Positions 1-8,778 of a DNA stretch of 11,919 nucleotides are shown in pieces. The stretch is from an uncultured Rivibacter sp. (GTDB taxonomy: Bacteria; Pseudomonadota; Gammaproteobacteria; Burkholderiales; Burkholderiaceae): contig CAMLLU010000111.1 in NCBI GenBank assembly GCA_946480925.1, forward strand, positions 1 through 11,919, given 5' to 3'. The translations under genes were made by a program, and so were the position numbers. Each line of letters starts with the position of its first letter. Position 1 is the first letter of the stretch. The notes below the pieces were generated by a model. It searched no databases, was not told where the DNA came from, and was given only the letters and a program-made list of their open reading frames with translations.

Positions 1-37
1 CCAGCGTCCGGGCTGCAGCTTGAGTCGACGCACGGTA

Positions 38-55
38 TTTCAGCAGCCTGTTAGG
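38..55 (+). repeat. Left copy of 18-bp direct repeat
   Basis: This 18-bp segment, with core CAGCCTGTTAGG, recurs at 933-950 with a single mismatch (G at 43, A at 938). The two copies bracket the low-GC HEAT-repeat segment. The core of the right copy is a small palindrome, AACAG-C-CTGTT, which is imperfect here. The pair could be ends left by an insertion element, or target-site copies. No transposase or longer terminal inverted repeat is visible. Confidence 0.5.
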
Positions 56-135
56 AAAAATGCTGGCAACTATTCTCCGGCCCGCGTAAAAGCGACAGAG
101 AAAGCATGGGGGTGTAGAGGCTCCCGACATGGCAA

Positions 136-141
136 AGGAGG
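136..141 (+). promoter_or_regulatory. Ribosome binding site of the HEAT-repeat gene
   Basis: A perfect AGGAGG lies 9 nt before the ATG at 151. It is the reason for choosing that start over the ATG at 129, which begins in another frame and has no comparable site. Confidence 0.7.
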
Positions 142-150
142 AAGAGGAAG

Positions 151-687
151 ATGATCGATGCAGGTGTCGACAAATCAGGAAGTGCGCTTCGCACATTGAT
201 CTACGGAGCACTAAAGAAGTACCCAACTCCAGCGCTGCATCCATTGCTAGGGGATGCGAATCACATTGTTCGGACCGCCGTGGCTCGCGAGCTTCAAACA
301 CGCGGCGAGCGCGAATCCTTTCATGTCGCAAAGCACCTGCTTTCAAAGAAGAAGGCCCATCTGAGGGAAATTGGATGCTTCCTGCTTGGTCAGCTCGGAG
401 CACCCGGTTGCCCATACCGAGAAGAGAGCCTTCCGCTACTCAAAGCTGCGCTATCTGGTGATTCATCTGCTGATGTTCGATCCGCAGCAGCTGCCGCACT
501 GGGGCACCTTGCTGCATCAACTGAAGCCGACACGTTACTGCTGGCAGCCGATGATCCCAACGCCAAAGTTCGAGCGTCCATTGCTTTTGCTCTCACACGG
601 CTCAAACAAACAAGACGCATCCGAGGGGCCCTGCTGAACCTGCGCAGCGACGACGATGAGCGCGTCCGGCTGATGGCCGGTGAGTAG
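151..687 (+). CDS. Small HEAT-repeat protein
   Basis: This encodes a 178-residue soluble protein made almost wholly of paired alpha helices. At least four HEAT-like units are visible, each with the D-x-x-x-V-R-x-x-x-A-x-x-L signature: around residues 34-50 (NHIVRTAVARELQ), 68-82 (KKAHLREIGCFLLGQL), 105-120 (SADVRSAAAAALGHL) and 135-152 (DPNAKVRASIAFALTRL). A last partial unit, DDDERVR, stops abruptly at residue 178. Proteins of this kind are protein-binding scaffolds with no catalytic residues, so the partner cannot be predicted. The end inside a repeat suggests a shortened C-terminus compared with longer HEAT proteins. No signal peptide or membrane segment is seen. GC content is well below that of the genes to the right, and the gene lies between two 18-bp direct repeats, so recent acquisition is likely. 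The fold assignment is firm; a physiological role is not. Confidence 0.8.
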   Translation: MIDAGVDKSGSALRTLIYGALKKYPTPALHPLLGDANHIVRTAVARELQTRGERESFHVAKHLLSKKKAHLREIGCFLLGQLGAPGCPYREESLPLLKAALSGDSSADVRSAAAAALGHLAASTEADTLLLAADDPNAKVRASIAFALTRLKQTRRIRGALLNLRSDDDERVRLMAGE

Positions 688-978
688 CACGGTTTCGGTT
701 CTTGGTGTACTCGCACATCTAGCGAGCGCGATGGGCGCTGCAATAAACGAAATCCAGCACAAAGTACTGTCCCAGGCACTGAACGAAGCTGAAGATCGGG
801 ACAGGTGTCCGGATGATGTCTTGTTCGCAATACTGGACGACCTCGTAGAACGCGTTCTGCGCGCCTTTCTCGAGCGAACCAAGGGTTCAATGACCCATTT
901 GAAATGGGCCTCGCGATCCACTCGCAGTCCTTTTTCAACAGCCTGTTAGGTCTTGCCTTTTGCTTCCGCCGATGGCTA
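688..978. other. Low-GC stretch without a convincing gene
   Basis: No recognisable gene is present on either strand. One open frame of 89 codons (GTG at 680 to TAG at 949) overlaps the end of the HEAT-repeat gene by 8 nt and could be translationally coupled. It has no ribosome binding site and no family resemblance, and its stop codon is formed by the direct repeat at 933-950. The stretch may be the decayed 3' part of the HEAT-repeat locus or a remnant of the DNA that brought it in. Confidence 0.4.
933..950 (+). repeat. Right copy of 18-bp direct repeat
   Basis: Matches 38-55 at 17 of 18 positions. Here the core is a perfect palindrome (AACAG-C-CTGTT, 937-947). High-GC sequence begins soon after it, so it marks the right boundary of the low-GC segment. 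The distance between equivalent points of the two copies is 895 bp. Confidence 0.5.
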
Positions 979-1014
979 CGCCGCTCTGGCGGCGGGCTGG
1001 GTACAGCCCAGCCC
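979..1014 (-). terminator. Tandem hairpins beyond the sigma-54 regulator gene
   Basis: Two perfect stem-loops sit back to back, 35-70 nt downstream of the regulator's stop codon. The first is CGCCGC-TCTG-GCGGCG (979-994); the second is GGGCTGGG-TACAG-CCCAGCCC (994-1014). They share the base at 994. Neither is followed by a run of T on the minus strand, so this is not a textbook intrinsic terminator. It may act as an mRNA end-stabilising structure or a Rho-assisted stop. Confidence 0.4.
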
Positions 1015-1048
1015 TGGGATGCGCCCAGAACGTCTGGCTCCCCCTCCT

Positions 1049-3193
<2,145 letters not shown>

Positions 3194-3337
3194 CGCAGTC
3201 CTTTCTATCCGCCTGTGGCGGACGTCTCCTCTTTTATGTGTTGTCCCCCACCGAACTGATTGCCCCGCCTCCGGCGCGGATCGTACTGCTGGGCCCCAGG
3301 GGAATCCATAGCGGCATCCCTTGCCTCTGGAACAACT

Positions 3338-3374
3338 TGCGGGCGTGCCCGCAGGCGCACCGTGACACTGTGTC
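3338..3374. promoter_or_regulatory. Paired inverted repeats, candidate activator (UAS) sites
   Basis: Two perfect palindromes, TGCGGGC-GT-GCCCGCA (3338-3353) and GACAC-T-GTGTC (3364-3374), are centred about 123 and 100 bp upstream of the start point expected from the candidate sigma-54 promoter. That is the usual distance range for enhancer-binding proteins. The two differ in sequence, so at most one may be the actual operator type. Short palindromes also arise by chance in GC-rich DNA. Confidence 0.35.
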
Positions 3375-3441
3375 CTTGTTCCGGCGCAGGGGGCAATGGC
3401 TCGGCATGCCCTTCCAGCAACAACCACGCCAAACGCCGCGT

Positions 3442-3458
3442 GCGGAACAGCCCTTGCA
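3442..3458 (+). promoter_or_regulatory. Candidate sigma-54 (-24/-12) promoter of the C1 island
   Basis: The sequence GCGGAACAGCCCTTGCA has the invariant GG (3444-3445) and GC (3456-3457) exactly 10 bp apart and a full TTGCA -12 block. Against TGGCACG-N4-TTGCA, three -24 positions differ. The predicted start point is near 3469, which leaves a leader of about 34 nt before the GTG at 3503. A divergent sigma-54 activator gene next door strengthens the call. Confidence 0.5.
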
Positions 3459-3489
3459 TGGAAGGGTTCCAATTCCACGTCCAAGTCGC

Positions 3490-3493
3490 GAGG
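3490..3493 (+). promoter_or_regulatory. Ribosome binding site favouring the GTG start at 3503
   Basis: GAGG lies 9 nt before the in-frame GTG at 3503 and downstream of the predicted transcription start. The in-frame ATG at 3458 would overlap the -12 element and so would lie outside the predicted transcript. Confidence 0.4.
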
Positions 3494-3502
3494 CTGCCTG
3501 TC

Positions 3503-4600
3503 GTGATCGTCAACCGCTCTTGCCCCACGGTCGATGCCGAGCCGCACAACGGCCTCGATGCAGCGCAGCATCCACCAGCAGCGCTCAAGCGGCATGAAGC
3601 GCAGCTGCTACGCGTGACGGTGCGCGCCCCCGGGCGGCTGCACCTGGGCTTCCTGGACCCTTCGGCCACCCTGGGCCGGCGCTTCGGCAGCCTGGGCCTC
3701 GTGATCGACGAGTTCGAAACGGTGGTGCAGCTCTCGCCCGCGGCGCGCGACGAGATCAGCGCCGCGCGGGGCATCGCCGAGGCCGACCTCGCACGCGCCG
3801 CCGAGCACCTGGCCGCGCTGCGCCACCACACGGCCATCGACAAGCCGCTGCACCTGCACCTCGCGCGGCTGCTGCCGCCGCATGCGGGCTTCGGCTCCGG
3901 CACGCAGCTCGCGCTGGCCATTGGCCGCGCCTATGCGCAGCTGCATGGCATTGGGCTTTCAACGCAACAGATCGCGACGAGCCTGGGCCGTGGCCTGCGC
4001 TCGGGCGTGGGCATCGCCGGCTTCGACCGCGGCGGGCTGCTGCTCGACGGCGGCCCCAGTGCCGACCGCAGCCCCGCGCCGCTCACCGCACGGCTGGACT
4101 TTCCCGAACCGTGGCGCATCGTGCTGGCCATGGACCCGCTGCACACCGGGCTTTCAGGCGCCGATGAAAAACAGGCCATCGCCGCACTGCCGCCGTTTCC
4201 GCGCGAAGCGGCCGCCGAGATCTGCCACCGCCTGCTGATGCAGGTGCTGCCCGGAGCGGCCAGCGGCGACTTCGATGCTTTTGCCGAAGGCCTCACGTGC
4301 ATGCAGCACCTGCTGGGCGCGCACTTCGCGCCGGCCCAGGGCGGCAGCGCCTACACGAGCCCGGCAGTCGCACGCTTCATGGGCTGGGCCGGCGAGCACA
4401 CCCGCGCGGCGCTGGGCCAGAGCTCATGGGGCCCCACGGGCTTTGCCATCGTGCCTTCGGCGGCCGAAGCAGAAACGCTCGTGCGCGCCGCCCAGCGCGC
4501 GGGCATGGCCGATGCCCCGCTGGTGCTGCAGGCCGTGCGCGGCCGCAACGCCGGCGCCGCCATCAGCGTGCGGCCGCCCTCGCCCGGCCTGTATCACTGA
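3503..4600 (+). CDS. mptG: Beta-ribofuranosylaminobenzene 5'-phosphate (beta-RFAP) synthase
   Basis: This cytoplasmic enzyme condenses PRPP with an aromatic acid (p-aminobenzoate or p-hydroxybenzoate), releasing CO2 and pyrophosphate. It is the first committed step of the arylamine part of (tetrahydro)methanopterin. The family start VRAPGRLHLGFLDP is present, and RRFGSLGLVID follows. The GHMP-kinase-like nucleotide loop PPHAGFGSGTQLALA lies at about residues 125-139 of the 365-residue version. GQSSWGPTGFA near the C-terminus is also typical. The start is uncertain: GTG 3503 has a GAGG site and fits the predicted transcript. GTG 3614 would give 328 residues, close to the usual family length, but has a weak ribosome binding site. 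ATG 3458 and ATG 3260 add sequence with no family resemblance. It is the first gene of the C1 block, 21 bp before mtdB. Confidence 0.88.
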   Translation: MIVNRSCPTVDAEPHNGLDAAQHPPAALKRHEAQLLRVTVRAPGRLHLGFLDPSATLGRRFGSLGLVIDEFETVVQLSPAARDEISAARGIAEADLARAAEHLAALRHHTAIDKPLHLHLARLLPPHAGFGSGTQLALAIGRAYAQLHGIGLSTQQIATSLGRGLRSGVGIAGFDRGGLLLDGGPSADRSPAPLTARLDFPEPWRIVLAMDPLHTGLSGADEKQAIAALPPFPREAAAEICHRLLMQVLPGAASGDFDAFAEGLTCMQHLLGAHFAPAQGGSAYTSPAVARFMGWAGEHTRAALGQSSWGPTGFAIVPSAAEAETLVRAAQRAGMADAPLVLQAVRGRNAGAAISVRPPSPGLYH

Positions 4601-4621
4601 CGCACCGACCGAGTCCACTGC

Positions 4622-5545
4622 ATGACCGCCCTCAACATGGAACGCCCCTACATCCTGCACATGCTCACCCCGGGCACGCACATCAGCCCGTTCGACGTCA
4701 ACATGGCTGCCGACGCGGGCTACCAGGTCATCGTCCCCTATTGCGGCATCGACACCAAAGCCACGCCCGGCCTCACGCAAGACGCCATCTTTTCGCGCGG
4801 CCCCAAGGGCGTGGCGCGCACGGGCCTGTTCATCGGCGGGCGCGACGTGCTGCAGGCCGCAGACATGCTCGACGCCGCGCGCAAGGCCATGGTGCCGCCC
4901 TTCGTGGTGTCGGTGTTTGCCGACCCCAGCGGCTCGTACACCACCGCGGCCGCGCTGGTGGCCTGCGTGCAGGCGAAGCTGCAGGGCGCGCATGGCAGCG
5001 GCCTCGCGGGCAGGCGCGTGCTGATCCTGGGTGGCACCGGCACGGTGGGCCGCATTGCCGGCGTGCTGGCGGCGCGGCAAGGCGCCACGGTGCGGCTGGG
5101 CAGCCACAAGGGCATCGACACCGCCCGGCAGGCCGCCGAAGAAACCGGCCGGCGCTTCGACGTGCAGCTGGCCGCCGCATCGAGCCACACGTCGGGCGAG
5201 CTGCGCGCCGCACTGGCCGAGGCCGACGTGGTGCTGGGCACCGCCGCGGCCGGCGTGCAGGTGCTCAGTGCCACCGACCTCGTGGCCGCCGGCTCGCACC
5301 TGCTGGTGGCGGCCGACGTGAACGCCGTGCCGCCCGAGGGCATTGCCGGCGTGGGCGTCATGGACGACGGCAAGCCGCTCTCGGGCACGCGGGCCGTGGG
5401 CATCGGCGCGCTCGCGGTGGGCAACGTGAAGTACCAGGTGCAGCACCGCCTGCTGCAGCGCATGCGCGCGGCAGAGAAGCCGGTGACCTTGAGCTTCCCA
5501 GAAGCCTTCGAGCTGGCCGGCGAGGTGCTGGCTGAATCGCAATAG
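4622..5545 (+). CDS. mtdB: NAD(P)-dependent methylene-tetrahydromethanopterin dehydrogenase
   Basis: This enzyme oxidises methylene-H4MPT to methenyl-H4MPT with NAD(P)+, the first oxidation after formaldehyde capture. The 307-residue protein has the family N-terminus PYILHMLTPGTHISPFDVNMA (residues 9-29), a DPSGSYTTAAA stretch (101-111), a Rossmann dinucleotide loop ILGGTGTVG (135-143) and the C-terminal GIGALAVGNVKYQVQ. Length and order fit MtdB. The related MtdA also acts on tetrahydrofolate and cannot be excluded by sequence alone, but the mch and fae neighbours favour MtdB. No strong ribosome binding site precedes ATG 4622. ATG 4637 would remove five residues and still leave the conserved start. 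It lies 21 bp after mptG and 7 bp before the next gene, so co-transcription is likely. Confidence 0.9.
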   Translation: MTALNMERPYILHMLTPGTHISPFDVNMAADAGYQVIVPYCGIDTKATPGLTQDAIFSRGPKGVARTGLFIGGRDVLQAADMLDAARKAMVPPFVVSVFADPSGSYTTAAALVACVQAKLQGAHGSGLAGRRVLILGGTGTVGRIAGVLAARQGATVRLGSHKGIDTARQAAEETGRRFDVQLAAASSHTSGELRAALAEADVVLGTAAAGVQVLSATDLVAAGSHLLVAADVNAVPPEGIAGVGVMDDGKPLSGTRAVGIGALAVGNVKYQVQHRLLQRMRAAEKPVTLSFPEAFELAGEVLAESQ

Positions 5546-5552
5546 CCCGGCC

Positions 5553-6722
5553 ATGGGCAAGCTCGTCGTCGCCGGCCTCTCATCCCGCCTGATGGCCGAA
5601 GCAGCGGCCCGCGACGGCTACGGCCCCATCGCGCTCGACGCTTTCGGCGATGCCGACACGCGCCGTGCCTCGACGCACTGGCAACCCATCGGCGCCCCGA
5701 GTGAACTGAAGCTCGATGCGCAACGCACGCTGGCCGCGCTCGCACAGCTGTCGCAACGCGGCGACGTGCTGGGCTGGGTGGCCGGCAGCGGCTTCGAAGC
5801 GCAAGCCGACCTGCTGGAAGCCGGTGCGCAAACGCTGCCGCTGCTGGGCACACCGCCCGGGGCCGTGCGGCGCTTGCGCGACCCGCGTGTTTTCTTTTCC
5901 TTCCTCGCGGTGCACGGGCTGGCGCACCCTGAAGTGCGCTACAGCCCGCCGCCCCCCGCAGCCGGCTGGCTCTACAAGCGGGCAGACGGCACCGGCGGCA
6001 CGCACATCCGCGAGGCCGACGCCATGCGCAACCCCACGCCCGGGGGCTACTACCAGCGGCGGCTCGAGGGCACGCCGATGTCGGCCCTCTTCATCGGCAA
6101 CGGCCACGAGGCCCGAGTGCTCGGCTTTCACGAGCTGATCGTGCGCCCGATGTGGAGCCGCCCTTTCGTGTACTGCGGCGCGATCGGCCCCATGCGGCTG
6201 CCGCCTGCGCTGGATGCAACGCTGCGCGAAGCGGCGAGCCGCCTCACCGCGGAGTTCGGCCTGCTGGGCTTGTGCAGCCTCGACTTCCTGCGCACCGGGC
6301 CCCAGGGCTATGCGCTGCTCGAAGTGAACCCGCGGCCTTCGGCCAGCATGGCGCTGCACGCCCACCTGCCGTTGATGCGCTGGCACGTGCAGGCCTGCCG
6401 GCAGCGCACGCTGCCCAGCGAGCCATTGCCGGCGCCCCAACTGCGCGGCCACGAGATCGTGTTCACGCAACGCGACGTGCAGCTGGCCTCGGAGCAGGCC
6501 GCTGCGCTGGCCAGCCACCCCGACACGCACGACGTTCCGCACGGCGCCGCTTCTTTTGCGGCTGGCGAGCCTCTGTGCAGCGTGAGTGCCACCGGTGCCG
6601 CTGGTGCCGGTACGGCGTCGGTACGCGCCGGCCTCACACGTCAACACCAGGCCGTGCTGCGCCTGGTCTCCAGGCCGGTTTCCGGACCAGTCTCCGATCA
6701 GCAAGAAAGAGAGCGCGCATGA
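5553..6722 (+). CDS. ATP-grasp protein of methanopterin islands (COG2232-like)
   Basis: This 389-residue predicted ATP-dependent ligase has an N-terminal domain starting MGKLVVAGLSSRLMAEAAARD, an ATP-grasp core with the glycine-rich loop YKRADGTGGTHI (141-152), and a metal/ATP-binding segment LLEVNPRPSASM (255-266). The last 50 or so residues are low-complexity (Ala, Ser, Val rich) and look dispensable. Members recur beside mtdB, mch and fae in bacteria with H4MPT-linked C1 transfer; from memory they correspond to Methylobacterium 'orf17'. The natural inference is a ligation step in making or modifying the cofactor side chain, or a related polyglutamylated cofactor. The reaction is not established by anything visible here. 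It starts 7 bp after mtdB, and its TGA overlaps the mch start codon (ATGA), indicating translational coupling. Confidence 0.82.
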   Translation: MGKLVVAGLSSRLMAEAAARDGYGPIALDAFGDADTRRASTHWQPIGAPSELKLDAQRTLAALAQLSQRGDVLGWVAGSGFEAQADLLEAGAQTLPLLGTPPGAVRRLRDPRVFFSFLAVHGLAHPEVRYSPPPPAAGWLYKRADGTGGTHIREADAMRNPTPGGYYQRRLEGTPMSALFIGNGHEARVLGFHELIVRPMWSRPFVYCGAIGPMRLPPALDATLREAASRLTAEFGLLGLCSLDFLRTGPQGYALLEVNPRPSASMALHAHLPLMRWHVQACRQRTLPSEPLPAPQLRGHEIVFTQRDVQLASEQAAALASHPDTHDVPHGAASFAAGEPLCSVSATGAAGAGTASVRAGLTRQHQAVLRLVSRPVSGPVSDQQERERA

Positions 6723-7732
6723 ACACGCCCACGACGGCCTACCCCGCGCCGGGTGAACCCGGCCACCTGAGCGTCAACCAGGGCGCGCGGCCGCTGGTCG
6801 AGCGCCTGGTCGCCGAGGCATCGGCCCTCGGCATCGGCGTGCGGCAGGCCAGTGGCGGCCCACGCATCGTCGACGCCGGCGTGCAGGTGCCCGGCAGCGT
6901 GGCGGCCGGCGTGCTGGTGGCGCGCGTGTGCATGGGCGGCCTGGGCAAGGTGCGGCTGCGCGCCGCCCCCGAGCACGACTGGCCCACCTGGATCGAAGTG
7001 ACGAGCTCGCAACCCGCGCTGGCCTGCCTGGCCAGCCAGTACGCCGGCTGGAGCCTTTCGGCCAGCAAGGAAGAGACCGGCGGCAAGAAGTTCTTTTCAC
7101 TGGGCTCGGGCCCGGCCCGCGCGCTGGCCGCCAAGGAAGACCTCTACACCGAGCTCGGCTACCGCGACCGCACCGACTGCGGCGTGCTGGTGCTGGAAGT
7201 GGACCGCGAGCCGCCGCAGGTGGTCATCGACAAGGTGCTGCGCGACTGCGGCCTGCGCGCCGAAGAGCTGACGCTCGTGCTCACGCCCACCACCAGCGCG
7301 GCCGGCACCACGCAGGTGGTGGGCCGCGTGCTCGAAGTGGCGCTGCACAAGGCACACCAGCTGGGCTTCGCGCTGCACCACGTGGTCGACGGCACGGCCA
7401 GCGCACCGCTGCCCGTGGCCAGCCCCGACGGCATGACCGCCATGGGCCGCACCAACGACGCCATCCTCTACGGCGGCCGCGTGCACCTGAGCGTGCGCGG
7501 CAGCGACGAAGAAGCACAGCGCCTGGCCGAGCAGCTGCCCTCGTGCAACTCGCGCGACCACGGCCGCAGCTTCGCGGAGATCTTTGCCGAGGCCGGCTTC
7601 GACTTCTACAGGATCGACGGCGCCCTGTTCGCGCCGGCCGAGGTGTGGGTGAGCAACCTAGATTCGGGCAAGACCTGGCAGGCGGGTCGGCTGGAGATGG
7701 CGTTGCTCAACAAGCTGTGGCGGGCGTCATGA
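6719..7732 (+). CDS. mch: Methenyltetrahydromethanopterin cyclohydrolase
   Basis: This cytoplasmic enzyme hydrolyses methenyl-H4MPT to formyl-H4MPT, the step after MtdB. The 337-residue protein shows the family's SVNQGARPLVERLV start (18-31), SQPALACLASQYAGW (97-111), KKFFSLGSGPARALA (123-137), LTPTTSAAGTTQVVGRVLEVALHK and the near-invariant GRTNDAILYGG (243-253). It is slightly longer than the usual 315-325 residues because of an N-terminal tail. ATG 6719 is preceded by a purine-rich AAGAAAGAGAG tract and overlaps the stop of the upstream ATP-grasp gene by 4 nt. Its own TGA overlaps the next start codon by 4 nt as well. Start and identity are both secure. Confidence 0.96.
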   Translation: MNTPTTAYPAPGEPGHLSVNQGARPLVERLVAEASALGIGVRQASGGPRIVDAGVQVPGSVAAGVLVARVCMGGLGKVRLRAAPEHDWPTWIEVTSSQPALACLASQYAGWSLSASKEETGGKKFFSLGSGPARALAAKEDLYTELGYRDRTDCGVLVLEVDREPPQVVIDKVLRDCGLRAEELTLVLTPTTSAAGTTQVVGRVLEVALHKAHQLGFALHHVVDGTASAPLPVASPDGMTAMGRTNDAILYGGRVHLSVRGSDEEAQRLAEQLPSCNSRDHGRSFAEIFAEAGFDFYRIDGALFAPAEVWVSNLDSGKTWQAGRLEMALLNKLWRAS

Positions 7733-8754
7733 CGTCACGGGCCGCCGTGCCGGGCAGTCACAAACAAGGCCCGCCCCTCCCGGAGGGTCGATCGCCGTAC
7801 TCGGCGAGCGGGGTGCGCCATGTGCTCATCGCGGCCGACGAAGTGGGCTGGCACACCCGCCAGCTGCAGAAGGCACTTCGCGAGCGCGGCGCCGAAGGGC
7901 GTTGTGTGGACCTCGCCGACTGCCACATCGACACCGCCGCCAGCTGGCACGGCCTCGTGCTTCCGGGCTTTGCGCGCACGCTGCCCGATGCGGTGCTGGT
8001 GCGCGGCATTGCGGGCGGCAGCTTCGAGCAGGTGACCAAGCGGCTGGGCGTGCTGCATGCGCTGCGCGAGCTCGGCGTGCCGGTCTACAACGACGCGCGC
8101 GCCATCGAGCGCAGCGTCGACAAGTCGATGACCAGCCTGCTGCTGCATGCGGCCGGCATTCCGGTGCCGCCCACCTGGGCCACCGAATCGGCCGCGCAGG
8201 CGCAGCGCATCGTCATGCGTGAAAGCGCGGCGGGCCATGCCGTGGTGCAGAAGCCGTTGTTCGGCTCGCAAGGCAAGGGGCTACGCCTGCTGGGCCACGT
8301 GAACGGCGAGCACCACGCGCTGCCCGGCCTCGACGACCTGGCGTACGGCTCGCTCGCCTACCTGCAACGCTTCGTGCCGCCGGTGGAGCAACCCGGCTAC
8401 GACTGGCGCGTGCTGGTAGTGGGCGGCCGGGCGGTGGCCGCAATGCGGCGCGTGAGCCACCACTGGGTGCACAACGTGGCCCAGGGCGCGCGTTGCGAAC
8501 GCGCCGAGTTGACGCCGGCACTCGCACAGCTCGCGCAACGCGCGGCCGAGGCCCTGCAGATGGACTACGCCGGCATCGACCTCATGCCCTCGGCAGACGC
8601 ACCCGGCGGCATCACCGTGCTCGAAGTGAACGGCGTGGCCGCATGGCACGGGCTGCAGCGCGTGACGAGCTTCAACATCGCGCGCGCCATCGTCGACGAC
8701 CTGCTCGACCGCAAGCTGGCGGCCGTGACGCCGCGGCAGGCCGACAGCGCATAG
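7729..8754 (+). CDS. RimK-like ATP-grasp ligase of methanopterin islands
   Basis: This 341-residue protein belongs to the RimK/MptN/CofF-like ATP-grasp group (COG0189). Visible are NDARAIERSVDKSMTSLLL with GIPVPPTW after it (121-150), the ATP-loop region VVQKPLFGSQGKGLRLL (172-188), DWRVLVVGGRAVAAMRR (225-241) and the metal-binding GIDLMP...VLEVNGVAAWHGL (282-309). Archaeal MptN adds glutamate to tetrahydrosarcinapterin, so an amino-acid ligation on the pterin side chain is a reasonable inference but unproven. From memory it matches Methylobacterium 'orf7'. The first 28 residues (MTSRAAVPGSHKQGPPLPEG and on) look unlike the family, which begins near VRHVLIAADEVGW. GTG 7813 is an alternative start, but the ATGA overlap with mch supports ATG 7729. 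Confidence 0.85.
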   Translation: MTSRAAVPGSHKQGPPLPEGRSPYSASGVRHVLIAADEVGWHTRQLQKALRERGAEGRCVDLADCHIDTAASWHGLVLPGFARTLPDAVLVRGIAGGSFEQVTKRLGVLHALRELGVPVYNDARAIERSVDKSMTSLLLHAAGIPVPPTWATESAAQAQRIVMRESAAGHAVVQKPLFGSQGKGLRLLGHVNGEHHALPGLDDLAYGSLAYLQRFVPPVEQPGYDWRVLVVGGRAVAAMRRVSHHWVHNVAQGARCERAELTPALAQLAQRAAEALQMDYAGIDLMPSADAPGGITVLEVNGVAAWHGLQRVTSFNIARAIVDDLLDRKLAAVTPRQADSA

Positions 8755-8778
8755 CACCGCCGCACGGGGAGTGCGCCC

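Larger units (their letters stand above)
3194..3502. promoter_or_regulatory. Divergent regulatory region between regulator and C1 genes
   Basis: About 310 bp with no credible gene. It holds perfect inverted repeats at 3208-3222 (TCCGCC-TGT-GGCGGA), 3289-3299 (CTGGG-C-CCCAG), 3338-3353 (TGCGGGC-GT-GCCCGCA) and 3364-3374 (GACAC-T-GTGTC), plus a candidate -24/-12 element at 3442-3458. The regulator's ribosome binding site (AAGGA on the minus strand) is at 3199-3203. The beta-RFAP synthase reading frame stays open back to 3260, but that part shows no family resemblance and overlaps these sites. Confidence 0.6.

Noticed and set aside
43..952. Integron gene cassette, suggested by GTTAGGT in the right repeat matching the GTTRRRY core
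   Set aside because: The left copy breaks the consensus (GTTAGGA), and no RYYYAAC partner or attC-like stem was found within the segment.
3194..3595. Extending the regulator upstream to an ATG at 3595
   Set aside because: The extra 134 residues show no domain, overlap the divergent promoter region and the start of mptG, and lack the AAGGA site found before 3193.
4297..5535. Plus-strand open frame overlapping mptG and mtdB
   Set aside because: Arg/Gly/His-rich out-of-frame shadow; the true genes on the same DNA have clear family motifs.
6928..7728. Extending the RimK-like protein upstream through mch
   Set aside because: That part is an out-of-frame reading of mch; the protein begins at the ATG in the ATGA overlap at 7729.
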